A stretch of DNA of 64,000 nt from Paenibacillus pinihumi DSM 23905 = JCM 16419 (GTDB lineage Bacteria; Bacillota; Bacilli; Paenibacillales; Paenibacillaceae): NCBI RefSeq assembly GCF_000422505.1, contig NZ_KE383864.1:106381-170380 (forward strand). Direction: 5' to 3'. The translations under genes were made by a program, and so were the position numbers. This document shows, piece by piece, positions 34,522-44,460 of the stretch. How positions within the stretch are numbered: position 1 is the stretch's first letter; every line of letters starts with the position of its first letter. Below the pieces are notes generated by a model. The model saw only the letters and a list, made by a program, of their open reading frames with translations, was not told the DNA's origin and ran no database searches.

Positions 34522-35544
34522 TTATTTCTGTTCACTATTTTCCTCATGCCGCTTCGTCAGCATATCGGCAATCAAATCGATTTGTCCCATAACCGCAATC
34601 GGATCATAGCGGTAGTAGGTATCAAAGTCATTGAAGAATACCCGGTTATTTTTGACCGCCGACAGCCCGTTCCATACTGCGGAATCCTGAATCATCTTGC
34701 GGGCTTGTCCCTTGTTGTCGGGATCATAGGTCGTTATAAACATATAATCCGGCGCATAGTCAGGCAGCGCTTCAAGCGAGAGCTTGAGCGTCTGATCCTC
34801 TTTGCTGTTTTGGTGCGGCATTTTGTAGCCCAGGGCATTGTATACAGCTTGTCCGCCGCGTCCTGCGTTGTCCCCGAAAATCCACAAGTCTCCCGGCTCG
34901 ACCAGTTCAAACAGACCGAATGTCGCGTTCTCATCGACGATGCCTTTCAGCCTTGCTCGCCCTTCCGCTGCCTTCTGGTCAAACTTTGCCATAAAGTCTT
35001 GCGCTTTGTCCGGCGCTCCAACAATGTCTCCAAACAGCTTCACTGTGTCTTGAATGTTTGTTGCTGTTCCAAAAGGAATATGCAGCGTTGGCGCAATTTT
35101 GGACAAGGCTTCATAGCTTTCATCGTACATGACGACGATCAAGTCCGGCTTCAGCTCCAGCGTCTTCTCTACATTAATCGGCGCTCCGACATCCTTCGCC
35201 TCTTTGAGCAGGTCCTTCAGGAAAGGATTTTTGAAGGTGCTTGGCTCAACACCAACAACATTCGCTCCGACTGCCAGCAGCTCACCCCCGTAATAGTCGG
35301 TTACAATCCGCTTCGGATGAGCCGGAATTTGTACATCGCCCTTGCCAGTCTTATAGGTGCGGAACTCCTCGGACTCTGACTTGCTGTTGTTGGCTGCCTG
35401 TTGTCCCGCTTGATCGGCAGTATTGCCTTCAGCAGGCGTATTGACTGATGGAGATGCGCCCTTCCCTCCGCAAGCGGCAAGCAGCACAGACAGCATCATC
35501 AACAATATAATAGCTGTATAAAAAGATTTCTTTCTGAACGTCAT
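34522..35544 (-). CDS. Iron-siderophore ABC transporter substrate-binding lipoprotein
   Basis: Binds a ferric siderophore outside the cell (Fhu/FepB type, SBP family 8). 340 residues from the ATG at 35544. Type II signal peptide with lipobox VLLAAC (Cys25), followed by a Ser/Asn/Gln linker. The two-lobe binding domain contains PKRIVTDYYGGELLAVGANV, PDLIVVMYDESYEALSKIAP and GGQAVYNALGYKMP. GGAGGG lies 12 nt before the start. A Fur-type box lies about 70-85 bp upstream. No permease or ATPase gene is adjacent, so it must share a transporter encoded elsewhere. Which siderophore is not visible. Confidence 0.93.
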   Translation of the reverse strand: MTFRKKSFYTAIILLMMLSVLLAACGGKGASPSVNTPAEGNTADQAGQQAANNSKSESEEFRTYKTGKGDVQIPAHPKRIVTDYYGGELLAVGANVVGVEPSTFKNPFLKDLLKEAKDVGAPINVEKTLELKPDLIVVMYDESYEALSKIAPTLHIPFGTATNIQDTVKLFGDIVGAPDKAQDFMAKFDQKAAEGRARLKGIVDENATFGLFELVEPGDLWIFGDNAGRGGQAVYNALGYKMPHQNSKEDQTLKLSLEALPDYAPDYMFITTYDPDNKGQARKMIQDSAVWNGLSAVKNNRVFFNDFDTYYRYDPIAVMGQIDLIADMLTKRHEENSEQK

Positions 35545-35613
35545 AACTTTTCTAGCCCTCCTGTGATCCATCTGTCATTAATTTTAATGTGAATTTGATT
35601 CATTAAATGAAAA

Positions 35614-35628
35614 TGCGAATCATTATCA
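35614..35628. promoter_or_regulatory. Fur box
   Basis: On the minus strand TGATAATGATTCGCA, 13 of 15 or nearly so to the Bacillus 7-1-7 Fur motif (TGATAAT-N-ATTATCA), with further A/T-rich half-site sequence downstream. It lies about 70 bp before the siderophore-binding protein start and indicates iron repression. Confidence 0.75.
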
Positions 35629-35809
35629 ATAGAAAATATAGCAGAATGGATAGGGGCTGTCAATGCATTTAGACCTGAAAATCACACTCAATTGAAATGC
35701 CGGGAAACCTTTAGAAGGTGCCGGGGTAATTAAATCAAAATATACTTCTATATAGAAGCGTCTTATCCAGATAGACATTATATGCTTGGAAGCTGATTCA
35801 TTTGGAAAA

Positions 35810-35842
35810 AGCGAACACTATGCTGCCAGAGCAATGTTCGCT
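35810..35842 (-). terminator. Intrinsic terminator of the organosulfur cluster
   Basis: Stem AGCGAACA(T/C)...TGTTCGCT around GCTCTGGCAGC, followed on the minus strand by TTTTTCC. It lies 19 bp past the DszC-like stop. Between it and the Fur box (35629-35809) no gene was seen. Confidence 0.8.
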
Positions 35843-35860
35843 TCTTTCGTCTTTTAACGC

Positions 35861-37042
35861 TCATGAATACAATGAAGGCTTCGGAATCTCATCGTTCAAT
35901 ACCCAGTCCCCGACATTGCGCAGCTTGTATACGGTCGGGTTATGGAGAGTATGGGTGCGCACATTGCGCCAAAACCGGTCAAAGCCGTAGCGGGAAGCCG
36001 TCGAACGCGCGCCTGTCACTTCCAAAATGCCGCCCGTAATCGCCAATGCTGTCTTGGCAGCAAAAGCATTTGCTGTCGCAACCGTGACCGCCGCCTCCCC
36101 GCGTTCGGCTTCTGTCAGCGCAAATTCCTTTGCCCACAGCTCATCCAGCTCAAGAGCTGCCTGCTCCACCAACAGCACAGCCGCCTTAAGATCTGTCCAA
36201 AATTCACCGTATTGCTGGAGAATGTAAGGATCGAGCGAAGCCTTGTCTACATTGGAAGAAATCCACGGCCGGGATTGGGTCAGCGTATATTGCTTCGCCT
36301 CGGCCAATGCCCCCTCTGCGCTTCCGGCAAAAATATTGGCTAATATCGACTGGGACAAGATCGGGTCGATCGTGGAAAATGCAAACGGTCGGCGTGACTC
36401 CACATCCAAAATTTCAGCCTCGGCGACCTGCACCTGTTCGAAGCTCACGGTCCCGCTGCCCGTCTGACGCTGGCCGAAGCTGTCCCAATCCTCATGAATG
36501 CGGATACCATCGCGTGAGGATGGGATTGCCCCAACCAAAAATTCACCCGTCTTATCGTCGTTCCAGGAGACCAGCAGCATGTCTGAATCCGTAGAGCCGG
36601 AGCTGAAGCCTTTCCTGCCGGACAGCACAGCGCCTTCCGCCGTCTTGCGGCCGATTACGTTACGGTCGAGCGGGTTTGAGGAATTGCCCCAGAACCAGTT
36701 GTTTCTGACTGTCTCCCTGTAATAGAACCGCTGCTGCTCCAGCGAGCCCTTGTAATGCGCCTGCACAACCATAAAATAATGATAGCCCAGGACGTGGGCC
36801 AGCGATGCATCCGACTTGGCGAGCTCCCGAACGATGCGCAGCGCCACCGACCACGGCTGGTTGTCCCCGCCATATTGCGAAGGAATAATCAGCTTGAGCA
36901 GTCCGCTCTCACGGATCAGATCACGCTGGCGCTTCGGTGTTCCCCCTGCCTTGTCGCGCTCCACAGCGTCCTTGGCAAATTCAGCGGCCAATTCCTCTGC
37001 CTTGCGCAAATAGATATCCGCCGCCTGTGTCTCCTTACCCAT
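35861..37042 (-). CDS. Acyl-CoA dehydrogenase-fold monooxygenase (DszC/SfnB-like)
   Basis: A 393-residue flavin enzyme of the group that includes DszC (dibenzothiophene monooxygenase) and SfnB; such enzymes use FMNH2 and O2 to oxidise sulfur compounds rather than acyl-CoA. The ATG at 37042 (GGGAGGGACAAGCCA upstream) overlaps the preceding gene by 8 bp. Family marks are SGLLKLIIPSQYGG, DASLAHVLGYHYF, FSSGSTDSDMLLVSW and the C-terminal RFWRNVRTHTLHNPTVYK, matching the DszC RNxRTHTLHDP element. The catalytic Glu of true acyl-CoA dehydrogenases is not recognisable. Paired with a DszA-like gene. Confidence 0.88.
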   Translation of the reverse strand: MGKETQAADIYLRKAEELAAEFAKDAVERDKAGGTPKRQRDLIRESGLLKLIIPSQYGGDNQPWSVALRIVRELAKSDASLAHVLGYHYFMVVQAHYKGSLEQQRFYYRETVRNNWFWGNSSNPLDRNVIGRKTAEGAVLSGRKGFSSGSTDSDMLLVSWNDDKTGEFLVGAIPSSRDGIRIHEDWDSFGQRQTGSGTVSFEQVQVAEAEILDVESRRPFAFSTIDPILSQSILANIFAGSAEGALAEAKQYTLTQSRPWISSNVDKASLDPYILQQYGEFWTDLKAAVLLVEQAALELDELWAKEFALTEAERGEAAVTVATANAFAAKTALAITGGILEVTGARSTASRYGFDRFWRNVRTHTLHNPTVYKLRNVGDWVLNDEIPKPSLYS

Positions 37043-38420
37043 TGGCTTGTCCCTCCCTGATCTTTCGATATCCGGCAGCCGGATGCGGATTTGCCAGACG
37101 CGCGCCTGACCCGAACAGCTTCTCCCGGTAGGTTCCGTCCTCATATTCACGCTTCAATACGCCACGCTCCTGCAAAATCGGCACAACCAGTTCCACAAAG
37201 TCCTTGAACGTTCCCGGCGTTGTGGCATAGGCGATGTTAAAGCCATCCACACCCGTCTCCTCCATCCAGGCCTGCATCAGGTCCGCCACTTCCTCTGGAG
37301 AGCCCACCGCAACCGGGCCCAAACCTCCGATTCCGACGAGCGTAATAATCTCGCGGATTGTCCAGCGCTTGGACGGGTTTGCTACAGTAAAGCCTTCCAT
37401 GACGGATTTGACTGCATTCGTCTCGATATATTCCACAGCCTGTTCCGGATCATAGGCCGAGAAATCAATTCCCGTCCAGCCGCTGAGCAGGGCAAGCGCC
37501 CCTTCATAGCTGACATGGCTGGAAAAATAGTCGAATTTCTGCCGCGCCTCCTCCCCGGTCGGGGCGACAATAGGCGTATACAGGCTGAATACTTTTACCC
37601 CTTTCGGGTCACGTCCCTGAAGCTGTACCTGCTCCCGCAGCTGCCGGACATAACGCGCCGTAATCTCCGTATTCGAGAACGAAATAAATGTGCACTCCGC
37701 ATGTCTGGCGGCAAAGGCGCGTCCGGTAGAAGAAGCTCCTGCCTGGTAGAGGACAGGCGTACGCTGCGCGGACGGCTCGCTCAGATGAATGCCTGGAACG
37801 CGGTAATACTTGCCGTAATGGCGAATTTCATGCACCTTGTCCGGATCGGTGAACTGCCGCTTCGCGCGGTCTTTGACTACCGCGTCATCCTCCCAGCTGC
37901 CCTCCCAAAGCTTATAACATACTTCCATATATTCTTCAGCCGATTCGTATCGCTCATGGTGCTTAAGCTGCTCATCGAGGCCGAGATTTTTGGCTGCACT
38001 GTCGAGATAGGACGTCACAATGTTCCAGGCCACTCTCCCTTTGGTCAGATGATCCAGCGTGGACATTTTTCTGGCGAATGAATACGGGTGCTCATACGTC
38101 GTCGAGCTGGTCACCCCAAACCCCAGATGCTGTGTCGCATATGCCATAGCGGAAATAAGGAGGACCGGATCATTGACCGGCACCTGTGCCGCTTCGCGGA
38201 TACAGGCTGTTTTATCATTTTGGTAGACATCATAGATGCCGAGCACATCCGCCAGGAACAGCCCGTCAAATCTCCCCTGCTCCAGCAGCTTGGCCAGCTC
38301 TACCCAGTAATCCAAATCCTTGTATGTGTCTGCACGGTCCCCTGGCAATGTCCACAGTCCCGGGGACTGATGCACAACACAGTTCATGTCGAAGGCATTC
38401 AAGTACATCCTTTTGCCCAT
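37035..38420 (-). CDS. FMNH2-dependent monooxygenase, NtaA/SnaA/DszA family
   Basis: Luciferase-fold monooxygenase of 461 residues. YLNAFDMNCVVHQSPGLWTL near the start, STLDHLTKGRVAWNIVTSYL near residue 110-130 and YQAGASSTGRAFAARHAE near 225 are the hallmarks of the DszA/NtaA group, whose members oxidise sulfones, nitrilotriacetate or similar compounds. It overlaps the DszC-like gene by 8 bp and follows the permease gene after 20 bp. The DszA/DszC pairing points to an organosulfur substrate; no DszB desulfinase or flavin reductase is present. Confidence 0.92.
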   Translation of the reverse strand: MGKRMYLNAFDMNCVVHQSPGLWTLPGDRADTYKDLDYWVELAKLLEQGRFDGLFLADVLGIYDVYQNDKTACIREAAQVPVNDPVLLISAMAYATQHLGFGVTSSTTYEHPYSFARKMSTLDHLTKGRVAWNIVTSYLDSAAKNLGLDEQLKHHERYESAEEYMEVCYKLWEGSWEDDAVVKDRAKRQFTDPDKVHEIRHYGKYYRVPGIHLSEPSAQRTPVLYQAGASSTGRAFAARHAECTFISFSNTEITARYVRQLREQVQLQGRDPKGVKVFSLYTPIVAPTGEEARQKFDYFSSHVSYEGALALLSGWTGIDFSAYDPEQAVEYIETNAVKSVMEGFTVANPSKRWTIREIITLVGIGGLGPVAVGSPEEVADLMQAWMEETGVDGFNIAYATTPGTFKDFVELVVPILQERGVLKREYEDGTYREKLFGSGARLANPHPAAGYRKIREGQANG

Positions 38421-38440
38421 TTGCTCTCACCCTTTCTTGT

Positions 38441-39445
38441 TCACGCCGCCTTCGTCTTGGCCGGGCGAAGTCTCCTCCTGGCCGCAGCGGAATCCAGATA
38501 CAAAATCAAAAAGATCAGCACGCCCCGTGCCACACTCTGCCAGTAAAAATTAATGCCGGATAAGTTCAGTCCATTCGCTACAATTCCGAAAAACAAAACA
38601 CCGATCAGAGTGCCCGGAATATTGGCATGGCCCTGCCGGTTCAAGGAGCTGCCGATAAATACCGCACCGATGGCATCCAGCAAATAGTAACGGCCGCTGA
38701 GCGGAACGAACGACGTCAGGACAGAAGAGCCGATAATACCGGCCAGCGCACAAATTCCTCCGCTTAACAGGAAAGCGTAGAACGTATATTTATGAACCGG
38801 CACGCCTGATAAAGCTGCCGCTTCCTTCTGGTCACCAAGCGCATAGAGCTGACGGCCGAACACTGTCCGGCTCAGCAAAAAATGCGCAGCGAGCGCAACC
38901 GCGATTGCAACAAGGATCGAAAATTTGAAATCGATTCGTCCTCCGTCATCTCCTCCGACTACAAACAAACTGCCACGGCCCAAAAATTGAAACCACTCGC
39001 CGGCGCCCGGCAAATAGAGCGGTTCCCCGCCCCGGGTCATAATTTTCTCGATGCTCTCGCCGATAAATAAGGTCCCGAGCGTGACGAGGAACGGTGTCAT
39101 TTTCACCTTGACGATCAGCAGGCTGTTGAAGAAGCCGACCAGCACGCCTGCACCGATTGCGATCAGCACAGCAGGCAGCCAGTTCATGCCGGACTTCATC
39201 AGCAGTACGGCCGTCATCGCGCCGATATCAAAGGAAACGGCAATGGACAGGTCAATGCCGCCGGAGGCGATGACAAATGTAAGGCCAACAGCAACTATAG
39301 CAAGAACAGCCGACTGGCTTAAAATATTGGACAGATTGCCCATCGACAGAAATGCCGGTGAGACAATAGCAAATATTACGATGACAGCCAGCAGTGCAAA
39401 CAAGGTGCTGTACCTTGTCAAATCCGGGCCGATAAGCTTAGACAT
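38441..39445 (-). CDS. CUT2-type ABC transporter permease (RbsC-like)
   Basis: A 334-residue membrane permease of the ribose/galactose group with about eight to ten helices. GLTFVIASGGIDLSIAVSF near residues 53-71 is the conserved GGIDLSVG motif, and QLYALGDQKEAAALSGVPV the cytosolic coupling loop (ygiGgN...a..sGi). The C-terminus is basic. The start overlaps the other permease by 8 bp and is preceded by GGAAGGTGATGCGGC. With the next permease it forms the membrane part of one importer. Confidence 0.92.
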   Translation of the reverse strand: MSKLIGPDLTRYSTLFALLAVIVIFAIVSPAFLSMGNLSNILSQSAVLAIVAVGLTFVIASGGIDLSIAVSFDIGAMTAVLLMKSGMNWLPAVLIAIGAGVLVGFFNSLLIVKVKMTPFLVTLGTLFIGESIEKIMTRGGEPLYLPGAGEWFQFLGRGSLFVVGGDDGGRIDFKFSILVAIAVALAAHFLLSRTVFGRQLYALGDQKEAAALSGVPVHKYTFYAFLLSGGICALAGIIGSSVLTSFVPLSGRYYLLDAIGAVFIGSSLNRQGHANIPGTLIGVLFFGIVANGLNLSGINFYWQSVARGVLIFLILYLDSAAARRRLRPAKTKAA

Positions 39446-40436
39446 GCCGCATCACCTTCCTTTGCTGCGTTGTGGTAATCGATACGGCCCCCAGAATAAG
39501 AACGCCTTTGATAGCAAAAACCCAGTAGGTCGGAACATTAATTAACGTAAACCCGTTGGACAGCATCCCGACAAACAATGCGCTGAGCACCGTTCCGGCT
39601 ATATTGGGCTGTGCAAGTCGGCTGAATATAGCGCTCATAAGCCCGGCCAGCAGAACATCCAGCAGCATAAGATCACCGACTCCAGGCACAGTGCCCGACA
39701 AGCGGGAGACAATAATGAGGCTGGCCGCAGCTGCTGTTATCGACCCGATAATATAAGTCAAAGCGACAACAAAATGGACCGGAATGCCCGCTGCCCGTGC
39801 TGCATCGGGATTGCCCCCCGCCGCATACATCCAGTTGCCCAGCACCGTACGGTGAAAGAGCAGATAAACTGCCGCACCGGACACTGCAAACATCCAGACC
39901 GCAACCGGAATGCCGAACAAGGCGCCATTAGCCACTGCCTTCAGGAAAGGATCGGAAATGCTGATGACCGTGTTTTTCGTAATCAGCAGTTGAACGCCCT
40001 GCAAAATATACATCATGGAAAGCGTCCCGAGCAGTGGAATAAATCCCAGCTTGACGACCGAGAATGCATTGATTGCTCCAACCAAAATACTTGCTGCAAG
40101 CGCAGTGCCTATTGCAACCCATACCGGATATCCGCTTGCAACCATGAAGGACGTGACCGCCGCATTAAGCGCCATATTATTCGCAAGGGACAAGTCAATT
40201 CCGCCTCGTACCACATGACTGCCGCCCCCGACAATGATGGCGGTCATGCCGCAGGCGATGATGCCAAGAGCGCTGGACTGGAGCAAAATGTTTTTCACAT
40301 TTTGAAGTGTCAAAAAGGCTGGCGATCGAGCCGCGAAATACAAGGCTACCAAAATAAAGATCAGGTATCCGCTGTATTTGAAGATAAAGGAGGACAGCAC
40401 GCCGACAGGTTGATTTTTGCGGATTTGCGGGTTCAT
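39438..40436 (-). CDS. CUT2-type ABC transporter permease (RbsC-like)
   Basis: A 332-residue permease homologous to its neighbour. GMTAIIVGGGSHVVRGGIDL gives the GGIDLS motif with a small insertion before it, and WMYAAGGNPDAARAAGIPVH is the coupling loop in canonical form (GGN..AAR..GI). It overlaps the ATPase stop by 4 bp. Unlike RbsC systems, which use one permease gene twice, this importer has two different permeases. Confidence 0.92.
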   Translation of the reverse strand: MNPQIRKNQPVGVLSSFIFKYSGYLIFILVALYFAARSPAFLTLQNVKNILLQSSALGIIACGMTAIIVGGGSHVVRGGIDLSLANNMALNAAVTSFMVASGYPVWVAIGTALAASILVGAINAFSVVKLGFIPLLGTLSMMYILQGVQLLITKNTVISISDPFLKAVANGALFGIPVAVWMFAVSGAAVYLLFHRTVLGNWMYAAGGNPDAARAAGIPVHFVVALTYIIGSITAAAASLIIVSRLSGTVPGVGDLMLLDVLLAGLMSAIFSRLAQPNIAGTVLSALFVGMLSNGFTLINVPTYWVFAIKGVLILGAVSITTTQQRKVMRHV

Positions 40437-41941
40437 TCGCTTCTGCCCCCCATCATGCTGACCATCAGCTCGTCTGCTGTCACGTTATGCCCGTCAAGCT
40501 CGTCAATCACTTCTCCCCGGTACATGACCATAATCCGGTTGCTCAGTCCCGCCAGTTCTTGCAGATCCTGCGTCACGAGCAACACCCCCGCCCCTTGCCG
40601 GATTAGGCTGTTGATCAGCGCATATATTTCCGCTTTGGCTCCTACATCGACCGCTGCCGTCGGCTGATTCATAATATAGAGCCTGGCTCCGCTGTTCAGC
40701 CATTTGGCGAATACAACCTTCTGCTGGTTGCCCCCGCTCAGATTGGATACCGCTGTCTCCGACCCTGGTGTCCGGATTCCCAGACGTTCAATCAAAGAAG
40801 AGACCTTGCCCTGCTCCTGTTTCCGGCGGATGACACCCAGGCTGCTGATACCGGACAAGCCCGCGAGCGTAATATTTTCCCGGACGGACATCGTTCCGAT
40901 AATGCTCTGCCTGCGCCGGTCTTCAGGCATATACCCGATCCCGGCGGCTGCAGCCTTCTGCGGGCGGAGCTTCGATATCACGCGCCCTTCAAATTCAATG
41001 CTTCCTGCGGTAATGCCGTCCCCGTCAAACAATGACTGCGCCAGCTCCGAATGCCCGGAGCCCATAAGCCCCGTAACTCCGACGATTTCCCCGCTGCGGA
41101 CTTGCAAGCTCACCCCGCGGAATTGTGACCGGTGGGTCAGCCCCTTGACTGTCAGCAGCGGATCACCATACTGGCTGTTTTTAGCCGGGAACTGTTCCTC
41201 CAGACTCCTGCCGGCCATCCGGAATACAATGTCCTCCACCTGCAGGCCATCCGTATCCAGGGTGTCGATTCTGGCCCCATTGCGGAAGACCGTAATTCTG
41301 TCGCACAGCTCCACGACTTCCCCCAGGTAGTGGGAAATATAGATCATGCTGATGCCCTTGCTGCTCAGATCGCGGATAATGCGGAACAACTGGTCGGCCT
41401 CGCGCCGGGCAAGCACGGATGTTGGCTCATCGAATACAATAATTTTCGGCTGATGGAGCAGTGCCCGGCATATTTGAACAAGCTGCTGCTCGCCTACAGT
41501 CAGCTCGCTAATCAGCCGATTTCCCTGAAGATTTAAGCCCAGCTTGTCCTTCAGAACGGCTTCCGCCTGTCTTTCCAGCTGGCGCCGGTTTATGAATTTG
41601 AATGGCGAGAATGAAGGCTCCATACCTAGAAATAACGACTCGGCCACTGTCAGGAACGGCACAATCTGCCGCTCCTGATGAATAAAATGAATCCCCAGCT
41701 TCTCAACCAGTCTTGTTGTCAAGCGCCCCTGCACGTGTCCTTCAAGCCGGATTTCCCCGCTATCCTGGCTGTAGATGCCAGCTAATATCTTCATTAATGT
41801 TGATTTGCCTGCGCCGTTCTCACCGACCAGTCCGTGAATTTCACCCCGGCGAAGCTGGAAATCGACCTGATTCAGCGCCAGGACACCGGGAAATCCCTTG
41901 TGAATGCCTGACATCTCCAAAATGAAGTCTTCATTTCCCAA
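40433..41941 (-). CDS. CUT2-type ABC transporter ATP-binding protein (RbsA-like)
   Basis: A duplicated ATPase of 502 residues. The N-terminal half has Walker A GENGAGKST near 38-46, signature LTVGEQQ and Walker B IIVFDEPTSVLA; the C-terminal half has a degenerate GLMGSGHSE loop, LSGGNQQKVVFAKWL and MNQPTAAVDVGAK. The start appears to be a TTG at 41941 with GGGGAG 10 nt upstream. It resembles the partial ATPase at 1-1241 in layout but is a separate system. The usual sugar substrate is doubtful because the operon is full of sulfur monooxygenases. Confidence 0.93.
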   Translation of the reverse strand: MGNEDFILEMSGIHKGFPGVLALNQVDFQLRRGEIHGLVGENGAGKSTLMKILAGIYSQDSGEIRLEGHVQGRLTTRLVEKLGIHFIHQERQIVPFLTVAESLFLGMEPSFSPFKFINRRQLERQAEAVLKDKLGLNLQGNRLISELTVGEQQLVQICRALLHQPKIIVFDEPTSVLARREADQLFRIIRDLSSKGISMIYISHYLGEVVELCDRITVFRNGARIDTLDTDGLQVEDIVFRMAGRSLEEQFPAKNSQYGDPLLTVKGLTHRSQFRGVSLQVRSGEIVGVTGLMGSGHSELAQSLFDGDGITAGSIEFEGRVISKLRPQKAAAAGIGYMPEDRRRQSIIGTMSVRENITLAGLSGISSLGVIRRKQEQGKVSSLIERLGIRTPGSETAVSNLSGGNQQKVVFAKWLNSGARLYIMNQPTAAVDVGAKAEIYALINSLIRQGAGVLLVTQDLQELAGLSNRIMVMYRGEVIDELDGHNVTADELMVSMMGGRSE

Positions 41942-41962
41942 TCCGGCTCACTCCCCTCTCGC

Positions 41963-43087
41963 CTACGAACCCCCGGCGGTCAGCTTTTTGCGTATTTCCT
42001 CAACGTTATCCTTGGTAACGATGAACGGCTCCAAATAGACCGTCTTCGGAATCTTCTCTCCCGCCAGATAGCGGGCTGCTGTGTCCACAGCCGCTTGACC
42101 CAATTTGTATGGCTCCTGCGCGACATCCAGGGTGAAGGAGCTTTTTGGATCGGCTACCAGATCAAGCGCAGCCGGCTCGGCATCCACACCGTAGACTTTA
42201 ATATCGCTTCGTCCCGCAGCGTCAATTGCCTGGGCTGCACCGATCTGCGGAATATCCCAGCACGCCCACACCGCTTTCAAATCGCCTTTTTTCGGATATT
42301 TAACGAGCAGATCCTGAATTTTCTTGCGCGCATCCTCGATGGTCCCCGGGATGACATCCTGCAGCTCGGGCTCAATAAATTCCACTTTCGGATAGTCCTT
42401 GGCGACGTACTTCATCTGGTCATAGCGGATGCGGCAGGCCTGTACACCGTAAAAACCGTTGAACACCGCAACCTTCCCTTCCCCGTCGATATCCTCGAAC
42501 ATATGCCGGGCAAGGGATGAACCGATATAGTAATTGTCCGACATATGGTTCGTAATACTGAATTCGCTCGGATGGTCGATCGTGAATAGCGGAATATTGG
42601 CGGCCTTGACCTTCTCCAGCGCATTTGCGAATACTTTCGTATCGCCCAGATGCTTAATAATGGCATCAGGCTTTTGTGTAATCAGATTCTCAATATCGGC
42701 AATCGCCTTCTGGTCATTCCGCTCGCCGTCAGCCGCAATGACTGTCCCGCCCAGTTCCTTGATCCGGTCGATCTGCCCCTGATAGGCCTGGCGGTCATTA
42801 TTATCCTGAGTGCCAATAACAGAAATTCCGATCGTTTTACCTGCCAATGATGGCACAGGAAGACCATCTACAACACCTTTTAACCCTGAATCCGAAGCCG
42901 GTGCTCCCCCCGCCTGATCTGTGTTTGCTGCTGTGGCTGTGACCCCGCCGCCTGCTTCTGCCGTACCGGTTGCTGCCGGACTTCCATTTCCAGCTCCGCC
43001 CCCGTTTGTCGTACATGCCGATAATAACGCCGTCATCAGGATGATTAGGCTCATTAATAACGCCTTTGCTCTTGCTGCTTTATACAT
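41963..43087 (-). CDS. CUT2-type substrate-binding lipoprotein (RbsB-like)
   Basis: Extracellular binding protein of 374 residues from the ATG at 43087 (AGGGAGCATGAC upstream; a longer frame reaches 43180 but has no binding site). Type II signal peptide with lipobox LLSAC near residue 25, followed by about 60 residues rich in Gly, Ala and Thr. The periplasmic-binding fold begins at KTIGISVIGTQDNNDRQAYQ and contains VIAADGERNDQKAIADIENL and KAVWACWDIPQIGAAQAI. It starts the importer sub-operon after a terminator. Substrate unknown; an organosulfonate or sulfosugar would fit the context. Confidence 0.9.
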   Translation of the reverse strand: MYKAARAKALLMSLIILMTALLSACTTNGGGAGNGSPAATGTAEAGGGVTATAANTDQAGGAPASDSGLKGVVDGLPVPSLAGKTIGISVIGTQDNNDRQAYQGQIDRIKELGGTVIAADGERNDQKAIADIENLITQKPDAIIKHLGDTKVFANALEKVKAANIPLFTIDHPSEFSITNHMSDNYYIGSSLARHMFEDIDGEGKVAVFNGFYGVQACRIRYDQMKYVAKDYPKVEFIEPELQDVIPGTIEDARKKIQDLLVKYPKKGDLKAVWACWDIPQIGAAQAIDAAGRSDIKVYGVDAEPAALDLVADPKSSFTLDVAQEPYKLGQAAVDTAARYLAGEKIPKTVYLEPFIVTKDNVEEIRKKLTAGGS

Positions 43088-43185
43088 GTCATGCTCCCTG
43101 CCTTCTTTACGTGAATGGTGTGCCGGATGATGATCATCCTTGGGCGGCCGATTGCAAGCTTCTGTGCTGTCGGTATTCAAAAAAA

Positions 43186-43219
43186 GCCGCCCCTAATCCG
43201 CCGCATGCTCCTTGGCGGC
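43186..43219 (-). terminator. Internal intrinsic terminator after ssuD
   Basis: GCCGCC/GGCGGC stem with a 22-nt loop followed on the minus strand by TTTTTTTG. It separates the hpaB-like/ssuD pair from the importer genes, which may need their own promoter or read-through. Confidence 0.65.
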
Positions 43220-43270
43220 ATCAAATGAACAGCTCCGGTTGCCGGTCGCCTGTATGCAATTGATGATTGT

Positions 43271-44410
43271 TCACTTTCCTTTATGAACCGGAATATTGTT
43301 GCCCGCGATCATCTCGCCGAACGGGCTGATAAACGCCGGATCGGAAACTTTGTCCGATGGTGCAAGCGGGAGCTTCGGAAATAGCAGCTCTGCTGTCCGG
43401 TACGCTTCCTCCAGATGCGGGTAGCCCGACAAAATGAATGTCTCAATGCCCAGTGCTGCGTATTCCTTCATTCGTGCCGCCACATTGTCAGGATTGCCAA
43501 CCAGAGCTGTACCCGCTCCACCACGGACAAGGCCAATGCCTGCCCACAGATTGGGGCTGATTTCAAGCTTCGACCGGTCGCCCTTATGAAGCTCGGACAT
43601 CCGTCTTTGTCCTTCGGAATCCATTCTGGCAAATATCTTCTGCGCCGATAGAATCGTCTCCTCATCCAGGTGGGCGATCAGCTCATCTGCCGCCTGCCAC
43701 GCTTCTTCCTCCGTCGGCCGGACGATAACATGCAGGCGGATACCGAACTTCAGCTTGCGGTCCTTCTGCGCAGCCAGCTTGCGCATACGCTCGATTTTCT
43801 CCCCGACCTGATCCGGCGGTTCCCCCCACGTCAGATACACATCAATATGCTCGGCTGCAACATCCTGTGCCGCCTCCGATGATCCGCCGAAATACAATGG
43901 AGGATACGGCTTCTGAATCGTCGGGTACAACACGGTTCCGCCTTCGACTTTCAGATGTTTCCCTGTGAAATCCACCTGTTCTCCGGAAAGTTCCCTGCGC
44001 CAGATGGTCAGGAATTCATCCGTTAACTCATAGCGCTCATCATGCGTGAGGAACAAGCCGTCTCCGGCGAGCTCGACCGGATCACCTCCGGCAACAACGT
44101 TAATGAGCAGTCTTCCCTTCGAAAACCGGTCCAGTGTGGCTGCCATTCTCGCTGCAATGGTCGGGGTTGTGAGGCCCGGGCGGACAGCGACCAGAAACTT
44201 CAACCTCTCCGTCACCGGCACGAGCGTAGAAGCTACGATCCAGGCATCTTCGCATGATTTTCCTGTAGGCAGCAGAACCCCGCTAAAGCCCAATTCATCC
44301 GCCGCCTGGGCAATTTGCCTGCAGTAGCTGTAGCTGACCGAGCGCGCGCCTTCCCTTGTTCCCAAATAACGTCCGTCCCCGTGAGTCGGAATAAACCAAA
44401 ACAATTCCAT
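43271..44410 (-). CDS. ssuD: Alkanesulfonate monooxygenase, FMNH2-dependent
   Basis: Cleaves alkanesulfonates to the aldehyde and sulfite using FMNH2 and O2 (379 residues, normal length). The match to SsuD is close throughout: [17 protein letters not shown] at the start, [18 protein letters not shown] near residue 45-62, [44 protein letters not shown], and [19 protein letters not shown] near 285. GAGGGGAAGCAT precedes the ATG at 44410. The SsuE flavin reductase and SsuABC transporter normally found beside ssuD are absent; a CUT2 importer takes their place. Confidence 0.95.
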   Translation of the reverse strand: MELFWFIPTHGDGRYLGTREGARSVSYSYCRQIAQAADELGFSGVLLPTGKSCEDAWIVASTLVPVTERLKFLVAVRPGLTTPTIAARMAATLDRFSKGRLLINVVAGGDPVELAGDGLFLTHDERYELTDEFLTIWRRELSGEQVDFTGKHLKVEGGTVLYPTIQKPYPPLYFGGSSEAAQDVAAEHIDVYLTWGEPPDQVGEKIERMRKLAAQKDRKLKFGIRLHVIVRPTEEEAWQAADELIAHLDEETILSAQKIFARMDSEGQRRMSELHKGDRSKLEISPNLWAGIGLVRGGAGTALVGNPDNVAARMKEYAALGIETFILSGYPHLEEAYRTAELLFPKLPLAPSDKVSDPAFISPFGEMIAGNNIPVHKGK

Positions 44411-44460
44411 ATGCTTCCCCTCTTTTCAGCAGGTCTTGTCAGAACCGCTCAGATTTCATA

